Assembly: GCF_029873635.1 (NCBI RefSeq)
Contig: NC_080420.1
Location: 58,358,346 to 58,422,345, forward strand
Origin: Malania oleifera
Lineage: Eukaryota; Streptophyta; Magnoliopsida; Santalales; Ximeniaceae
DNA: 64,000 bases
Reading direction: 5' to 3'
A model generated the notes under the pieces. The model saw only the letters and a list, made by a program, of their open reading frames with translations. It searched no databases and was not told the origin of the DNA. Positions 47,153 to 59,301 of the stretch are shown one piece after another. Both the position numbers and the translations under genes were made by a program. Positions within the stretch are counted from its first letter, which is position 1, and each line of letters opens with the position of its first letter.

Positions 47153-48720
47153 GTAACCTATGAAGGAACGATAGATGTTAGTGATAGTAGAATCGACATG
47201 CTCACTAGCGAGTATAAGGCCTTTAAGATGAATCCACATGAAACTATCACTAGCATGTATACTAGGTTTACTCACATAATAAATCCCTTAAATGCTTTAG
47301 GGAAAAATTACTCAACATATGAAATGATTTGAAAAATCCTTAGAGGACTTTCTCCGATATCGGAACCTAAGGCCATAGCAATCATGGATGGAAGAAACCT
47401 AAAAAATACCTCGTTTTATGAGTTAATCGGATCCCTTCTCACATATGACATGGTGATAAATGAAAGAAATTCAGAGAACAATAATAAAAGAAAAAAGAAA
47501 TTAGTAGCCCTTAAGGCTGTCAAAGAAAGTTCTAGTGTTGAATATGAAGATAATGAATTAGATGATGAAGAACTAGCCTTCATTACTAAAAGACTCGGAA
47601 ATTTTTTCAAAAAGAATAGGAAATTCACTCGGAAGTTTAAAGGATCAAAAACTGACAAAGGAGAAACAAACAAAAAGGAAACTAAGAATAATCCTCTTAA
47701 GTGTTATAACTGCAAAAGGGTAAGACAAATTAAACCTAATTGTCCACAACTGGAGAAAGACAAGAAAAAGAAAAATGAAGGCAATGAAGGCTACATGGGA
47801 TGACACAAGATCAAGCGAATCTGAGAATGAATCAAGTGAACAAGAATTCGCCAATATGTGCTTCATGGCTCACAATGACGAGGTAAACTCCTAGTATAGT
47901 TCATCAGAAGACTCCAGTGAAGAATCATGTAATGATTCATGTGATAGTATGCCTTCATACAAAGAAATCCAGGCTAAATTATTTGCCTTACACAATAAGT
48001 TTGTTAAAGTATCTAAAAGGAATATAGCTTTGAAAGAATGAAATGAAAATATGAAATCGGAGAATGAATCAAGTGAACATGAAGTTGCCAACATGTGCTT
48101 TATGGCACACAATGCTAAGGTAAACTCTTACTATAGTTCATCAGAAGAATCTAGTGGAGAGTCTTGTAATGATTCATGTGATAGTATGCCTTCATACAAG
48201 GAAATCCAAGCTGAATTATTCACCTTACTCAATAGGTTCATTTAAGTAAATAAAAGGAACATAACTTTGAAAAACAAAATGAAAACCTTAAGAATCAGCT
48301 AGAATCCTCTAAATCAGCTGAAAAAGAAAAGGAATCTCATATTGATGAACTAATAAAGAAAATAAACATGTCTCAAGAGTTGGGGAAACTACGAGTAAAT
48401 GGTGAAAGCAAGAAAGACTTAGAATTAAGTAATCTTAAAAGTAAAATTGAAGATAAAGACAAAATTATTTATAATTTTACTAGAGGAAAAGGGAATTTTG
48501 AAAAGATGGTTGGACAACAAAGGATGATTAGTGACAAAGAAGGAATTGGTTACAATGAAATTTAAAACAAAAAGAAGAAGAACTTATTTATGGGATATTT
48601 TGTAAAAGAAGCAAAATACTATGCTAGTACATCTTCATGAACACACTATTTGCTTCTTGTGTAGGAATAAGGGACACATAAAGTTTAGTTGTCCACATAA
48701 AAAGAAGTATGTGGAAAGTG
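47153..48720 (+). pseudogene. SI3 gag, 5' end missing, with two zinc knuckles
   Basis: From the CHC edge the frame reads TYEGTIDVSDSRIDMLTSEY, FKMNPHETITSMYTRFTHII, a stop at about 47329, ILRGLSPISEPKAIAIM and SFYELIGSLLTYDMV (capsid end). Then a Lys-rich segment and a first knuckle, CYNCKRVRQIKPNC, with His replaced by Gln. A 237-bp tandem duplication (47823-48296) encodes ANMCFMAHN and CNDSCDSMPSYKEIQ twice. Next come a coiled-coil with TRGKGNFEKMVGQQRM, and a second, complete knuckle CFLCRNKGHIKFSC at about 48640-48683. Stops at several places. The start of gag was lost in the deletion near 35988. Confidence 0.87.
47823..48296 (+). repeat. 237-bp tandem duplication inside SI3 gag
   Basis: Two copies start at 47823 and 48060 with GAGAATGAATCAAGTGAACA. 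The period, 237, is 79 codons, so it keeps frame. The copies differ by scattered substitutions, including separate stop codons, so the duplication predates part of the decay. Confidence 0.88.
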
Positions 48721-48822
48721 AACATTAAAAATAGATATGACTTAAAAAGAATTAAGAAGGTTTGGGTTCCAAAAGTAATACCATAAGTCCTTCTTTGTAG
48801 GTATGCTTTAGGACCACTCCAT

Positions 48823-49118
48823 AAAAGAAAAAATGACACTTGGACAGTGGGTGTTCAAGACATATGACCAAGGATAGAACAAAGTTCACCACCCTAGTTC
48901 AAAAAGATAGAGGGTATGTGACCTTTGGTGACAACGCTAAAGGTAAAATCGTCAGGATTGGTAAAATAGGTAAACAGCCCTCCCTTGCAATTGATAATGT
49001 TTTGTTAGTGGATGGATTAAAGCATAATCTTTTAAGTATAAGTCAACTTAGTGATAAAGGGTTTTACATAGTCTTTAAGCAAGATAAGTGCATAGTTCAA
49101 AACACATGAAAACATGAA
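48823..49118 (+). pseudogene. SI3 aspartic protease
   Basis: The open frame from 48840 begins MDSGCSRHMTKDRTKFTTL, the classical Ty1/copia protease motif with the catalytic DSG, then YVTFGDNAKGKIVRIGKI and LVDGLKHNLLSISQLSDKGF. It ends at a stop at 49107. The core of the domain is undamaged. Confidence 0.9.
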
Positions 49119-50312
49119 GTGTTATTGACAGCTTATAGAGTCAATAATGCATGTTGTATAAACCTTGAAAGCTTAATCGCTCAAGATGTAACATGCTTAG
49201 CTACCATGAATGAAGCCAGTTGGCTTTTACATAAAAGTCTAGGACATGCAAGCATGGATCTATTATCAAACTTATCTAGAAAGAAGTTAGTGAAAAGTTT
49301 ACCAAGCACAAAATTCATAAAAGATAAAATTTGTGATGCTTGCCAACTTGGAAAGCAAATTAAACCAAGCATTGAAAAGAAGAAACATATTTCTACTAGT
49401 AAACCCTTAGAACTTATTCATTCAGGTTTGTTTGGTCCTACTAGAACTCAAAGGATAGGAGGTAAGCTATATGCTTTTGTCATAATTGATGACTACTCCA
49501 GGTTTACCTGGGTACTATTTTTAGCCTCCAAAGATAAAACTTGTAACATGTTAATTCATTTGTGCAAGAAATTTCAAAATGAAAAAGGATATAGTGTTTC
49601 AAATACAAGGGGTGATCAAGGAAGAGAATTCAGCAACAAAGAAGTTGAAAAAATTTGTAATGAATATGGAATTAATCATAATTTTTCCGCACCTATAACT
49701 CCCCAACAAAATGGAGTTGTTGAAAGAAAAAATATAACTCTTTAAGAAATGGCAAGAACAATGCTAAATGAACATAAGATACCAAAATATTTTTGGGCTG
49801 AAGCGATAAATACCGCATGCTATTTGATAAAAAGATTATCAATAAGATCAAATTTAAATAAAACTCCCTATGAACTTTGGAAAGGTAGAAAGCCTAACAT
49901 TTCTTACTTTCATGTTTTTGGTTGTGAATGCATTGTATTAAATGATAAAGATGATTTAAGTAATGCAAAAGTTGATGAAGGTATATTCTTAGGGTATGCA
50001 TTAAAGAGTAAAGTTTTTAGAATCTACAAAAAAAGAACTCTTACAATTGTGGAATCAATTCATGTAACATTTGATGAAGAAAATCCATTTAATAAAACAA
50101 TAAATCTCGAAGAAGTTCAAACAACCCAAAAACTAGGAGACTTAGAAATTGTAGAAGAAAAAGAAGAAGAAAATGAATTAAATGATGTTGCCATAGAAAA
50201 TTCTGAATTACCTAAAAAATGGAAATATGTAAGAAATCATCCAAAAGATCAAATCATGGGAGAACCATCATGCGGTGTAACTACAAGATCCTTTTTTGAA
50301 AAATCTATGTAA
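49119..50312 (+). pseudogene. SI3 integrase
   Basis: The zinc-binding region: LLHKSLGHASMDLLSNLS, CDACQLGKQIKPS. Core: ELIHSGLFGPTRTQRIGG, where the first catalytic Asp (before LFGP) is Gly; then FVIIDDYSRFTWVLFLASKD; the second Asp is kept in GDQGREFSN and the Glu in NGVVERKN. A stop (TAA at 49743) separates 49119-49745 from 49749-50312, which continues ARTMLNEHKIPKYFWAEAIN, PNISYFHVFGCECIVLNDKD and the C-terminal domain. Loss of the first Asp alone should abolish strand transfer. Confidence 0.9.
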
Positions 50313-51486
50313 TCATTATGCTTTATTATCTCAATATGGACCTAAGAATATTGAAGAAGCTTTAAGTGATGACTCATGGATAATAGTCATGCAAGAAGAA
50401 TTAAATCAATTTGAAAGAAATAAAGTAAGGAAATTGGTTCCCAAACCAGATAACCATTCAATCTTTGAAACTAAGTGGGTATTTAGAAATAAAAAGGATG
50501 AAAATGGAATTGTTGTAAGAAATAAAGTTAGACTTGTAGCTCAAGGATACAACCAAGAAGAAGGAATAGATTATGATGAGACATTTGCTACTGTAACTAG
50601 AATGGAAGCAATAAGAATGCTTTTACCTTATGCATCTCATAAGGAATTCAAATTGTATCAAATGGATGTAAAGAGTGCCTTTTTAAATGGTTTTATAAAT
50701 GAAGAGGTATATATAGCACAACCGCCGGGCTTTGAGGACACTCAAAATCATGATTATGTGTATAAGTTAACTAAGGCTTTATATGGTTTGAAACAAGCCC
50801 CTAGGGCTTGGTATGAAAGACTAAGTGGATTCTTACTATAAAAGGGATTTTCTAGAAGAAAGGTTGATAGTACCTTATTTATCAAAACTAAGAAGGATGA
50901 CATGCTTATAATCTAAATTTATGTAAATGATATCATATTTGGAGCTACTAATGATGATCTATGTAAGGAATTTGCTAAATGCATGCAAGAAGAATTTGAA
51001 ATGAGCATGATGGGAGAATTAACCTACTTCCTAGGTTTACAAATTAAACAAGCCAAGAATGGAACTTTTATAAATCAATCTAAATATATAAAAGACATGC
51101 TTAAGAAATTTGACATGGAAAGTAGTAAGCCCATAGGAACTCCCATGAGTACTTCCATAAGTCTTGACAAGGATGAAAAAGGAAAACCGGTATATATGAA
51201 ATACTATAGAGGTATGATAGGAAGTTTATTATATTTGATAGCTAGTAGACTAGACATAATGCTTAGCGTATGCATGTGTGCACGATTTCAATCCACTCCT
51301 AAAAAATATCACCAAATAGATGTGAAAATAATCCTAAGATATTTGATAGGAACAAATGATTTAGGACTTTTGTACCCTAAGGACACCGAATTAGAAATGA
51401 TTTGTTATTCAGATCGTGATTACACAGGATGTAAAATTGATAGAAAAAGTACAAGTGGTACATATCATTTCCAAGATGATCTCTAG
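50296..51486 (+). pseudogene. SI3 reverse transcriptase
   Basis: The copia RT runs in order: [75 protein letters not shown], a stop at 50839, then a stop followed by IYVNDIIFGA where YVDD is expected, then FLGLQIKQAKNGTFINQSKY, GMIGSLLYLIASRLDIM. The catalytic pair is changed from Asp-Asp to Asn-Asp. The polymerase is dead on both counts. A frame change near 51480 leads into RNase H. Confidence 0.92.
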
Positions 51487-51872
51487 TATCTTGGATTTCA
51501 AAGAAACAAAACTTCGTAGCTTTACCTATTGCTGAAGCTGAGTATGTAGCAGTAGGGAGTTATTGTGCACAAACATTGTACATGAAACAAGAATTAAAAG
51601 AATTTAACTTAGAATATTCAGCTATTCCAATAAAATGTGATAAACCAAGTGCAATAAACAATTCTAAAAATCCAATATCACACTCAAGAACTAAACATAT
51701 TGATATAAGACATCATTTCCTAGGAGATCACGTGCAAAAAGAAGATATAATGCTTGAATTTATAAATACAAACGAGCAATGGGCATACATTTTCACAAAA
51801 CCTCTTCCAAAAGAAAGATTTATATCAATTAGAAGAGAACTAGGACTATTACACAATAGGGAAGTGATTTAG
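51478..51872 (+). pseudogene. SI3 RNase H
   Basis: It begins before the RT frame ends: YSDRDYTGCKIDRKSTSGTY, frameshift, then WISKKQNFVALPIAEAEYVA with the catalytic Glu, KCDKPSAINNSKNPISHSRT with the Asp, and HIDIRHHFLGDHVQKEDIML. It ends with FTKPLPKERFISIRRELGL and a stop at 51870-51872, the usual end of copia Pol. One frameshift and one stop damage it. Confidence 0.9.
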
Positions 51873-51916
51873 AAAGAATACAAGAAGAGAAAAGGAGAAA
51901 AATTGAAAATTCTAGG

Positions 51917-52234
51917 GACTCAAGCGATTGAGTTAGAATTCCCAGTCGACTGACAAGCCCCTATGCTGCTGAATTTCATTCTATCTGTGAGTCAAGCGAC
52001 TAACTTCAAGTGACCTAGTCAACTAGATTATTGGGGTTTATAAAATTTTAATGCGAAAACCCTAAGTTCATTCTTTCCAGTCAACTAGACTTTGCTCCTC
52101 CACTCACTCGAAACCTTTCTCTTATATTCCCTTTGATTCTAAACCCAAAATCCTTCCTCCAAACGATTGAAAATCATCTTTCCACTTCTTCTCCTTCAAA
52201 TTTCTAGGGTTTCTGCTGATATTCATTCACAAAT
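51917..52234 (+). promoter_or_regulatory. Promoter-like spacer between SI3 pol and the 3' ORF
   Basis: Non-coding spacer containing CAAGCGATTGAGT (51921), CCAGTCGACTGAC (51942-51954), GTCAAGCGACTAAC (51991), CTAGTCAACTAG (52015) and CCAGTCAACTAGA (52078). The same motif variants occur in SI3 LTR U3 (CCAGTCGACTGACT and CAAGCGACTGACT near 54509-54620). TTTATAAAA lies at 52037-52045 and a C/T-rich leader leads to the ATG at 52235. It may be an internal promoter for the 3' ORF; this is inference from motif content. Confidence 0.5.
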
Positions 52235-53419
52235 ATGCCGAGAACCAAACAGGCTACCAATCAAGGTTCTACCTCCAGCCAAGAAGAAGATAACCTAGAT
52301 CAATGAATGGTTACTCCTCAAGCTAAACAAAGGTATCATATCCATCTTTGAGCAACTGATCCTATACTTGGTAAGATAATTGACACCACTTTCTTCACAA
52401 CTGATTTTCCAAATATTTTACCGATGTTCAGGACTATAGGTTGGAAAAATCTTGTTGTCTATCAAGCAAAGGGTTTATACCCTAATCTTGTTAAGATTTT
52501 CTATGCCAACATGACTCAAAATCAATAGGTTCTTTCCACCGAAGTTAGAGGCCACAAAATTCTCTTAATTATGCAAACCTTGGCCCCCATTCTTCATATT
52601 GGCCAAGGTGATTTTGATTGTCTTGCACTTTATCGTACTTGGATTATGGACCAAAGTTTCATACCCAAGGAATTCTTACCTTCGATCATGGCAGAAGCAC
52701 TCGACCAATTCAGAACTCCTCCAAAGTACACTCAGTTGAACCTTCAAGCTCAGATTCTTCAAAAAATCATAACCTACAATGTCACACCTCAAATCGGATC
52801 ACATGATTACATGTCATATGTGGATTGCTTCATCATGTGGTGCCTTTTGAAAAGGAAGAAGCTTGACTTGTCTAGTTTACTTTTAAAATGGACATGGACA
52901 AGGTTGGAAGCTCATTAGGTCACTCTTCTTTATGTTGGCATCCTCAATATGTTGTTTTCTCATCTTAGTATCATCAATATGAATGAGTTGTTCATCAAAA
53001 GAACTCAGTATGATTTGTTTAATTATACAACTTTAAAACAGATGGGATATGAGAAGCATGACTAGGTTTGGTTTCTAAGAAGACCACCTAGGCTAGCTCC
53101 CGAGCAAGCTCCACTTCCTGAACAGCAGCTTGAACAATAGCCTGATGCTTTTTCATAGTTCATTGCATTCCATCACTAGTTTACCACTTTTAGTAGTGAT
53201 GTACGTACAAGACATCAATCTCTTCAAGAAATTCGTTCCTCCCTTCAATCTCATATTTCCTCCATTGATCAAAGACTTAGCCATTTAGAACATCATCAGG
53301 CTAGTTCCTCACGTTATCCAAGTGATGATGCATCAAATGAGGAATCCAAGGAAGAAAAAGATGAAGGACATGATGATAGTGCTGGTGATGATGATGATGC
53401 TACTGATGCTGATGTTTAA
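52235..53419 (+). pseudogene. SI3 additional 3' ORF (plant retrotransposon extra protein)
   Basis: From ATG at 52235 to TAA at 53419 the frame holds for 395 codons with no frameshift, but eight in-frame stops break it (6 TAG, 2 TGA). The N-terminus is polar. The middle reads TTDFPNILPMFRTIGWKNLV, GLYPNLVKIFYANMTQ, then 52571-52918 (IMDQSFIPKEFLPSIMAEAL; YVDCFIMWCLLKRKKLDLSS). The end has a predicted coil (SLQEIRSSLQSHISSIDQRL) and a very acidic tail. From memory it resembles the 'putative plant transposon protein' domain found as an extra gene in SIRE and some Ty3 elements. No signal peptide or membrane segment is seen, so an envelope role is not supported. Function unknown. Confidence 0.78.
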
Positions 53420-53942
53420 TGATCTTGTTATGCTATGAATTTCAATACTTTATCAGTGTTTTTGTTTTCTGTCTATATATGTATTCAATTTGTTTATGTT
53501 TCAAGCTGTATTTTAGTGTGCTTTTTGGTATGTATCTCAAGTTACCTATGACACTATGTACACTTATGACTTTCTATGAATATCATTTTGTGTGTATGCC
53601 TTTGTGTTTACCTTGGACCTTTAGTTGCTATTTTTCTCTTGTTTGATTGATGTCAAAATGGAGAAAAGGATTGAGCAAAATTGGGATACTTAGCAAAACT
53701 TGAAAGAAAAATTGGCCATATGATATATGATGACATATTGAAATAATTATGATATGAAATAATTATGATATATGATGACATATTGAAATAAGTATGATAT
53801 GAAATAAATAAAACTGAAGTTGATACTATTGAATATATTGTACTTGGAAAACAATGTTAAAAATATGCTTATTGTAAGGGGGAGCCTTATCAAGGTTCAC
53901 TCACTTTTGCTCCTTATTTGTCATTATAAAAAAGGGGGAGAT
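53420..53942 (+). other. SI3 3' region with two polypurine tracts
   Basis: AT-rich and non-coding; the 75-codon ORF at 53419-53646 is hydrophobic noise. ATATGATGACATATTGAAAT repeats imperfectly at 53720-53790. Two tracts occur: GTAAGGGGGAGCC (53874-53886) and AAAAAAGGGGGAGATT (53928-53943), the second touching the LTR. Confidence 0.78.
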
Positions 53943-55865
53943 TATTGGCCTAACATGGGTTACTAATCATGTTTTCATGATAACAAATAAAAGGTCACTT
54001 AACATGTTTTGTTGCAAGTGATGAAACTTTAGGAATCAAGTCATTAAGCTCAAGTTCAAATGAATACAAAAGCTAATTGCAAGACTACACGGAAAAGGAA
54101 TATTAATGCTTGAAGATCGTGAGAGCATGAATATCAAAGAGGACATGCTAAAAGCTTAGAGAATTTGAAGCTAAAAGTCAATATGGACAAAACAAAAGAC
54201 AAGCATGAAGACTCCTAACTTAAAATGTTTTAATGTCTTAAGAGAGTCTCTATGTAAGTACTTCATTCAAATGATAATTTGATTGGATTTGAAGTTCATT
54301 AGGAATCTTAGTAACTAAGAGACCATGTTTTGAAAAATCCCAAAAAATACTTTTCAAAAGTCTTAAATTATTTTGGGGAAATAAAAAAAGTAAAAGGAAT
54401 TTGGAAACATAATTGAACAATCAATTTTTGGTCTTTCGAGGCGTCTGATAAGGTTTTCCTAGTTGACTAACAAATATTTGAGCTGATTTTGAAACAACCC
54501 GAGAGGACCCAGTCGACTGACTCGTGTGTTCCTTGTCGACTAATTCATTTTGTGTTTGAAAATCTCAGTGTTTTAAATGAATCCAAGCGACTGACTCCCA
54601 TTTCCCAGTCGATTGACTCTTCGAGATTTTAAATTTTAAACATAATAAGTACTTTCCAAATTTGATTTTTTAAATTCTAACTATTATGAAAACTTGGGAA
54701 ACACTCCAAGTCACTTGGAGAACATGAAATACTCTTGATTAATCATCTATAAATACCTCCCTAAGGCTAAGGATTCAAACACACCAAGCAATTACAACAA
54801 TCAAGCTTTCTTGCTCTCAAAACTCTTAATACTCTCAAAAGCTCTCTTGTACAATTACTTTTTGAAATTCTCTCCTAAGGTTTGCTGGGAATCTCTTATA
54901 CAATTTTGAGCCTATACTGAATTCTTTCAATCAAGAAAGAAAGCTCACGGTGATATACTTCTAAAGGCTTCAAACTCTTTCAATTATTATTTTGAATGAA
55001 AGTGTATTTTAGTACTGAATTATTGTACTAATCTGCTCTTGTTGAGAGTGTCTTTATACACCAAAACTTGTTCTTGTTTTGTAGAAGGTTCAGGTTCTTG
55101 AATTGTTGTAGGAAAAGCATAGGCTATCGTTTGGAGAGGTACACTCTGGACTATTGAAGTAGAGAATGTAAGGTTGCTCCTGCCTATAAAAGGTGGTTAT
55201 AATGGAATCCTTGGGTGGTTTAGCCTAAGGGGAGGACATAGGTGGGTATAGCAGAACCTCATAAAAACTCTCGTCTCACTTTCTTCCCTACTCTCATTTA
55301 ATTTCCTATTTATATTAACTGCGTGGTTGGATTTTAATTTTTTGACCATATACACTACGTGGATTGGAAATTAAATAAACCAAGGTTTATTTTTATTTTG
55401 GGATTGCGGAAACCAAAAGGGAGTACATTGGTTGTTCAATATAAATTGCAGAAACCTTAAAGGGAGTACATTGATTGGTTAACACCCCAGACTAATTAAC
55501 TGAAAGTTTATTTAAATTCTGAGTTTTTGGAAGATTGTTGGAAGTTTGAATTGTGGTTTATATTGAGAAAATAGGTTCATAAAAATAGGACTTTTTATCA
55601 GCAAGCATAGATTCTCAAACTCTACTTTGAGTTACTGAACCTTGACAAGCATTGCTGAATTCTTTATCTAGTGTGAATTGTGTTAAGTTTGTGCTGATTG
55701 GATTGAATTGAGTTGCTGAAAAGAATGAACAACTTGGCGTATACATTCATAAAGGTTTTACAAAGTTGATTTTTCGCTGAACTTGTAATGGAAAATCTAC
55801 TTTGCTTGTGCAATTGTAGGAATTAAAATAAGTTAAAGAATGAATCAAAGAAATTTTAAAATCCC
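53943..55865 (+). mobile_element. SI3 3' LTR (right end approximate)
   Basis: It begins TATTGGCCTAACATG (TG-to-TA change compared with 35006). It repeats the palindrome array (54440-54625), TATAAATACC (54747) and the leader, then continues into U5 with CCTAAGGGGAGGACATAGG and a poly-A-type region. The 5' copy is cut, so the exact 3' end cannot be fixed by alignment. 55865 is the last base before a motif of the opposite orientation. Confidence 0.8.
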
Positions 55866-56028
55866 TGAAATTAGGATAGCTTCCCAAGAGGGGGGTGAAT
55901 TGGGAATTTAAAAATTTTCTTTTTAATTCCTTTTGAGAATACTTAACTTCTTTTATTGTTTATCTAATTTTTTTACTTGTTTGTTTAATTTGTCAAACAC
56001 ACAATAACTTGGTTTCTTTTATACAATC
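55866..56028 (-). mobile_element. SI5: fragment of a minus-strand SIRE-type LTR end
   Basis: TTCCCAAGAGGGGGGTGAATTGG (55881 on) is the inverted 3' end motif of SIRE LTRs seen at 20353 and 31320. Only about 160 bp are present before the OG1 LTR begins. The rest may lie beyond OG1, outside the window. Confidence 0.6.
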
Positions 56029-58730
56029 TGTTGCGACGTCCCGGGAGCGCGTGTGCCCCGGGCGGCGAAATCAAAAATTATTTTAATATTTTCATGGAAA
56101 AACATGGAATGTCGGAGTCGCCACTAACCTTTAGTGCGGTTAGAAGACATGATTACTACCCCGTTAGGGGTAGAATCGGTCTACATTACCAGAGTTGGGG
56201 TCGGGAGTTCGGTTACGCGAAGGGAAGGTACGAGCACCCCCTACGCACCCGTTCTTATGAACGGTACCTAATTAATTTGAAATTATCCCTAAGTTAATCT
56301 AATAATTCTTTAAATTACTCATTTTTATGAATTTATAAATACATGTAAAAAAATAAATAAATAAATAAATATATACATATATATATCCCTCAGAGCTTAA
56401 AGGTACGTGAAGCCCGAAGGCTAATACCCCTCGCAATAAAATCATAGGGATAATAATTAAGAAAATACACTCCCAAAATTTTGAAATTATATATAAAATT
56501 TTTATAGGAAAATACTAACATGGGAGGTTTTTAATATATGGTAATAGAATAATAAGCCTCACATACCTACTAACATATTATGAATGTCAAAATAAGTAAC
56601 TAAATACTATATATATTAATATATTAAGGATACTTAATACTAAATATAGTAAGATTCTAATAATGATTAATACTAAACATATTTATATACTAAAAATAGC
56701 TGATACTAAAAATACTAGGATACTAATAATTAATACTAACTATATTAATATACTAAAAAAAATAATTGATGCTAAACATGCGATTAAAATGCTAATTTAC
56801 TAAACATATAATATCCATTAAACCCTAAATCACTAAATATATAATATTAAAAAAAAATACAAAAATGCTAAATATTTAATATTTACCAATATGCTAATAT
56901 GTGATATACATATAACTAAAATTATTAATTGACATATAATATCAATAAAACACCAAGCTTAAGATCCTAATTTACTAAATATGTAATATTACCTTACTAC
57001 TAAACATGTAAAAATCCTACCTTGATAATACATCATTTAACATTTACAATGGATACCACAAAAGTTTAAAATTAAATATTAAGACATATTTTAACCATAA
57101 CAATTTTGCAATGACAACAATGATTATTAAATAATACACATAGCCAAAATACAAACATGGATATCAACTTAACAAATATTAAAAATCCTATAACAGTAAA
57201 AGTTTAACAAGAAAATTCTACAAATATAATCATAATACTACAAAAGATACAAACATGAATATCAATTATTAAATATCAATGTTAAATAAATAAGTAATAT
57301 CAATTATTAAATATCAATGTTAAATAAATAAGTACAACAATAAAAAAAAAAAACTACCCTAATTACACAAATATTAAACATAAAATAATGACAAAAAAAA
57401 AATAATCCTAAATATGAAAATCAAACACTTAAGATTGCCATAACAATAATAAAAACCCACAACGTGACTATAACAACAAAAACCCTAATCATGAATATTT
57501 AATATTAAAACAAATACAACAACAATTATACAATAATATTAAATATTTAATATGTACAACGAATACAAATATATGACCTTTACACAAACTCTGACGATTA
57601 ATATTTCATAATAGTAATAAATTTATTAATAATAAATACAACAAGAAACAATATAAACATGAATATCAGCTATTAGAACAATTATTATAACATTAGAGAT
57701 CTCACCACAATATTATATATGTAACAAATATGATAAAAATTTAAACTTTAAATATTAGAACAAGTTCTTACAATAAAAATTCTATAATAACAATAATAGA
57801 ACAATTAATACAACACAAGTAAAATCAATATAATAACGTTAATACAATTAATATAATGGCAATAATAATATCCAAGCAATTTACTAATAACAATATACAA
57901 ATAATAATAACAATATGATCAACATAAAAAAAACCTTCAATAACAATTTTAATATATATATAAAGGATAAAATAAAGAAAAATTTAAACTTAAAACATAA
58001 GGTGTGTGTGTGCATGTATGTGATAGTAAAGGAGACTTACTGTGCGGGGAGCGGATGGCGGTGGAGAATGCCGGAGTTGGAGGGGGGGCTTCACGACGTC
58101 TGAGTGGAGAGGCCGGAGACAGCCTCGGCTGGAGCTGGAGCTAGTGCTGGTGGCCGCTGTTGCTGGCGGCGTGAAGAGAGCCGAGAATTCAGGAGGAGGC
58201 TGGGAGGATTGCGGAAGTATGGGCTGTGGCCGGAGAGGGAGTAATGGTAGTAGAACCAGCAGGAGGCTGGCCTCGGGCACAGCTGTTCTGTTGTGATCGT
58301 GGGAGACGACAGCGATGGCTTGCCCGGGGGTTGGCTTGGCTGTGTAGAAGAGGCTGTGAGCTTCGCAGCTGGTTCGGAATGGGGTGTAGCCGACGGCGAC
58401 GGTAACGCCGTGCCGGATCTGTGCGATGTGAAGGTGAGTTGCTGCGCTGGTGCGGGAAAGCCGTGAGTTTTGTGGTGGTTGCCGGGGAGTCGCTGCTGTT
58501 GCAGCGAGTCTGGAGCAGCGAGAAAGGCGACAATGGTTGCCGTGGAGGATGGCTGAGAGAGCCAAGGAGAGCAGGGAGGTCTTGCCTTGGCTGGAACAGG
58601 AAGAAGAAGAAGAAGGAAAAAAAATTTCTTGGCTTGCTCTCCGTGCTGCTGTGCAGCGCCCCCCCTCTTTGGCTCGGCTGAAAGAGCCTATAAATAGGCT
58701 CTCCACTTAAAACCCTAATACCCACATTCC

Positions 58731-58770
<40 letters not shown>

Positions 58771-58775
58771 ATTAA

Positions 58776-58821
<46 letters not shown>

Positions 58822-58840
58822 TATGATGATAACAATGGTA

Positions 58841-58897
<57 letters not shown>

Positions 58898-58985
58898 TAA
58901 TAATAAAGTAAGATAATAAAAATAATTATAATGATAGTAAAAATAATAATAAGGATAATAGAAATAATAATAATAATAATAAATA

Positions 58986-59016
<31 letters not shown>

Positions 59017-59204
59017 AATAATGATAATAAAAATACTAAAGATAATAATGATAGCAAAATAGTAATAGTAATAATAATAATAATAGTAAATATAATAATA
59101 ATGCTACTAATAATAATAATAGTAAAAGTAATAATGATAATAAAGTAATAACAATATTTAATAATAATTTTATTAATAATAATAGTAATAATAATAATAA
59201 TAAC

Positions 59205-59235
<31 letters not shown>

Positions 59236-59266
59236 GTAATCAATAAAATAAAGAAAATAAAAATAC

Positions 59267-59301
<35 letters not shown>

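Noticed and set aside
52235..53419. Envelope gene of a retrovirus-like SIRE element
   Set aside because: No signal peptide, transmembrane segment or fusion peptide visible; better described as an extra ORF of unknown function.
57990..58706. 238-codon ORF and its overlapping frames
   Set aside because: GC-rich LTR leader; open on both strands because of composition, with no recognisable motif.
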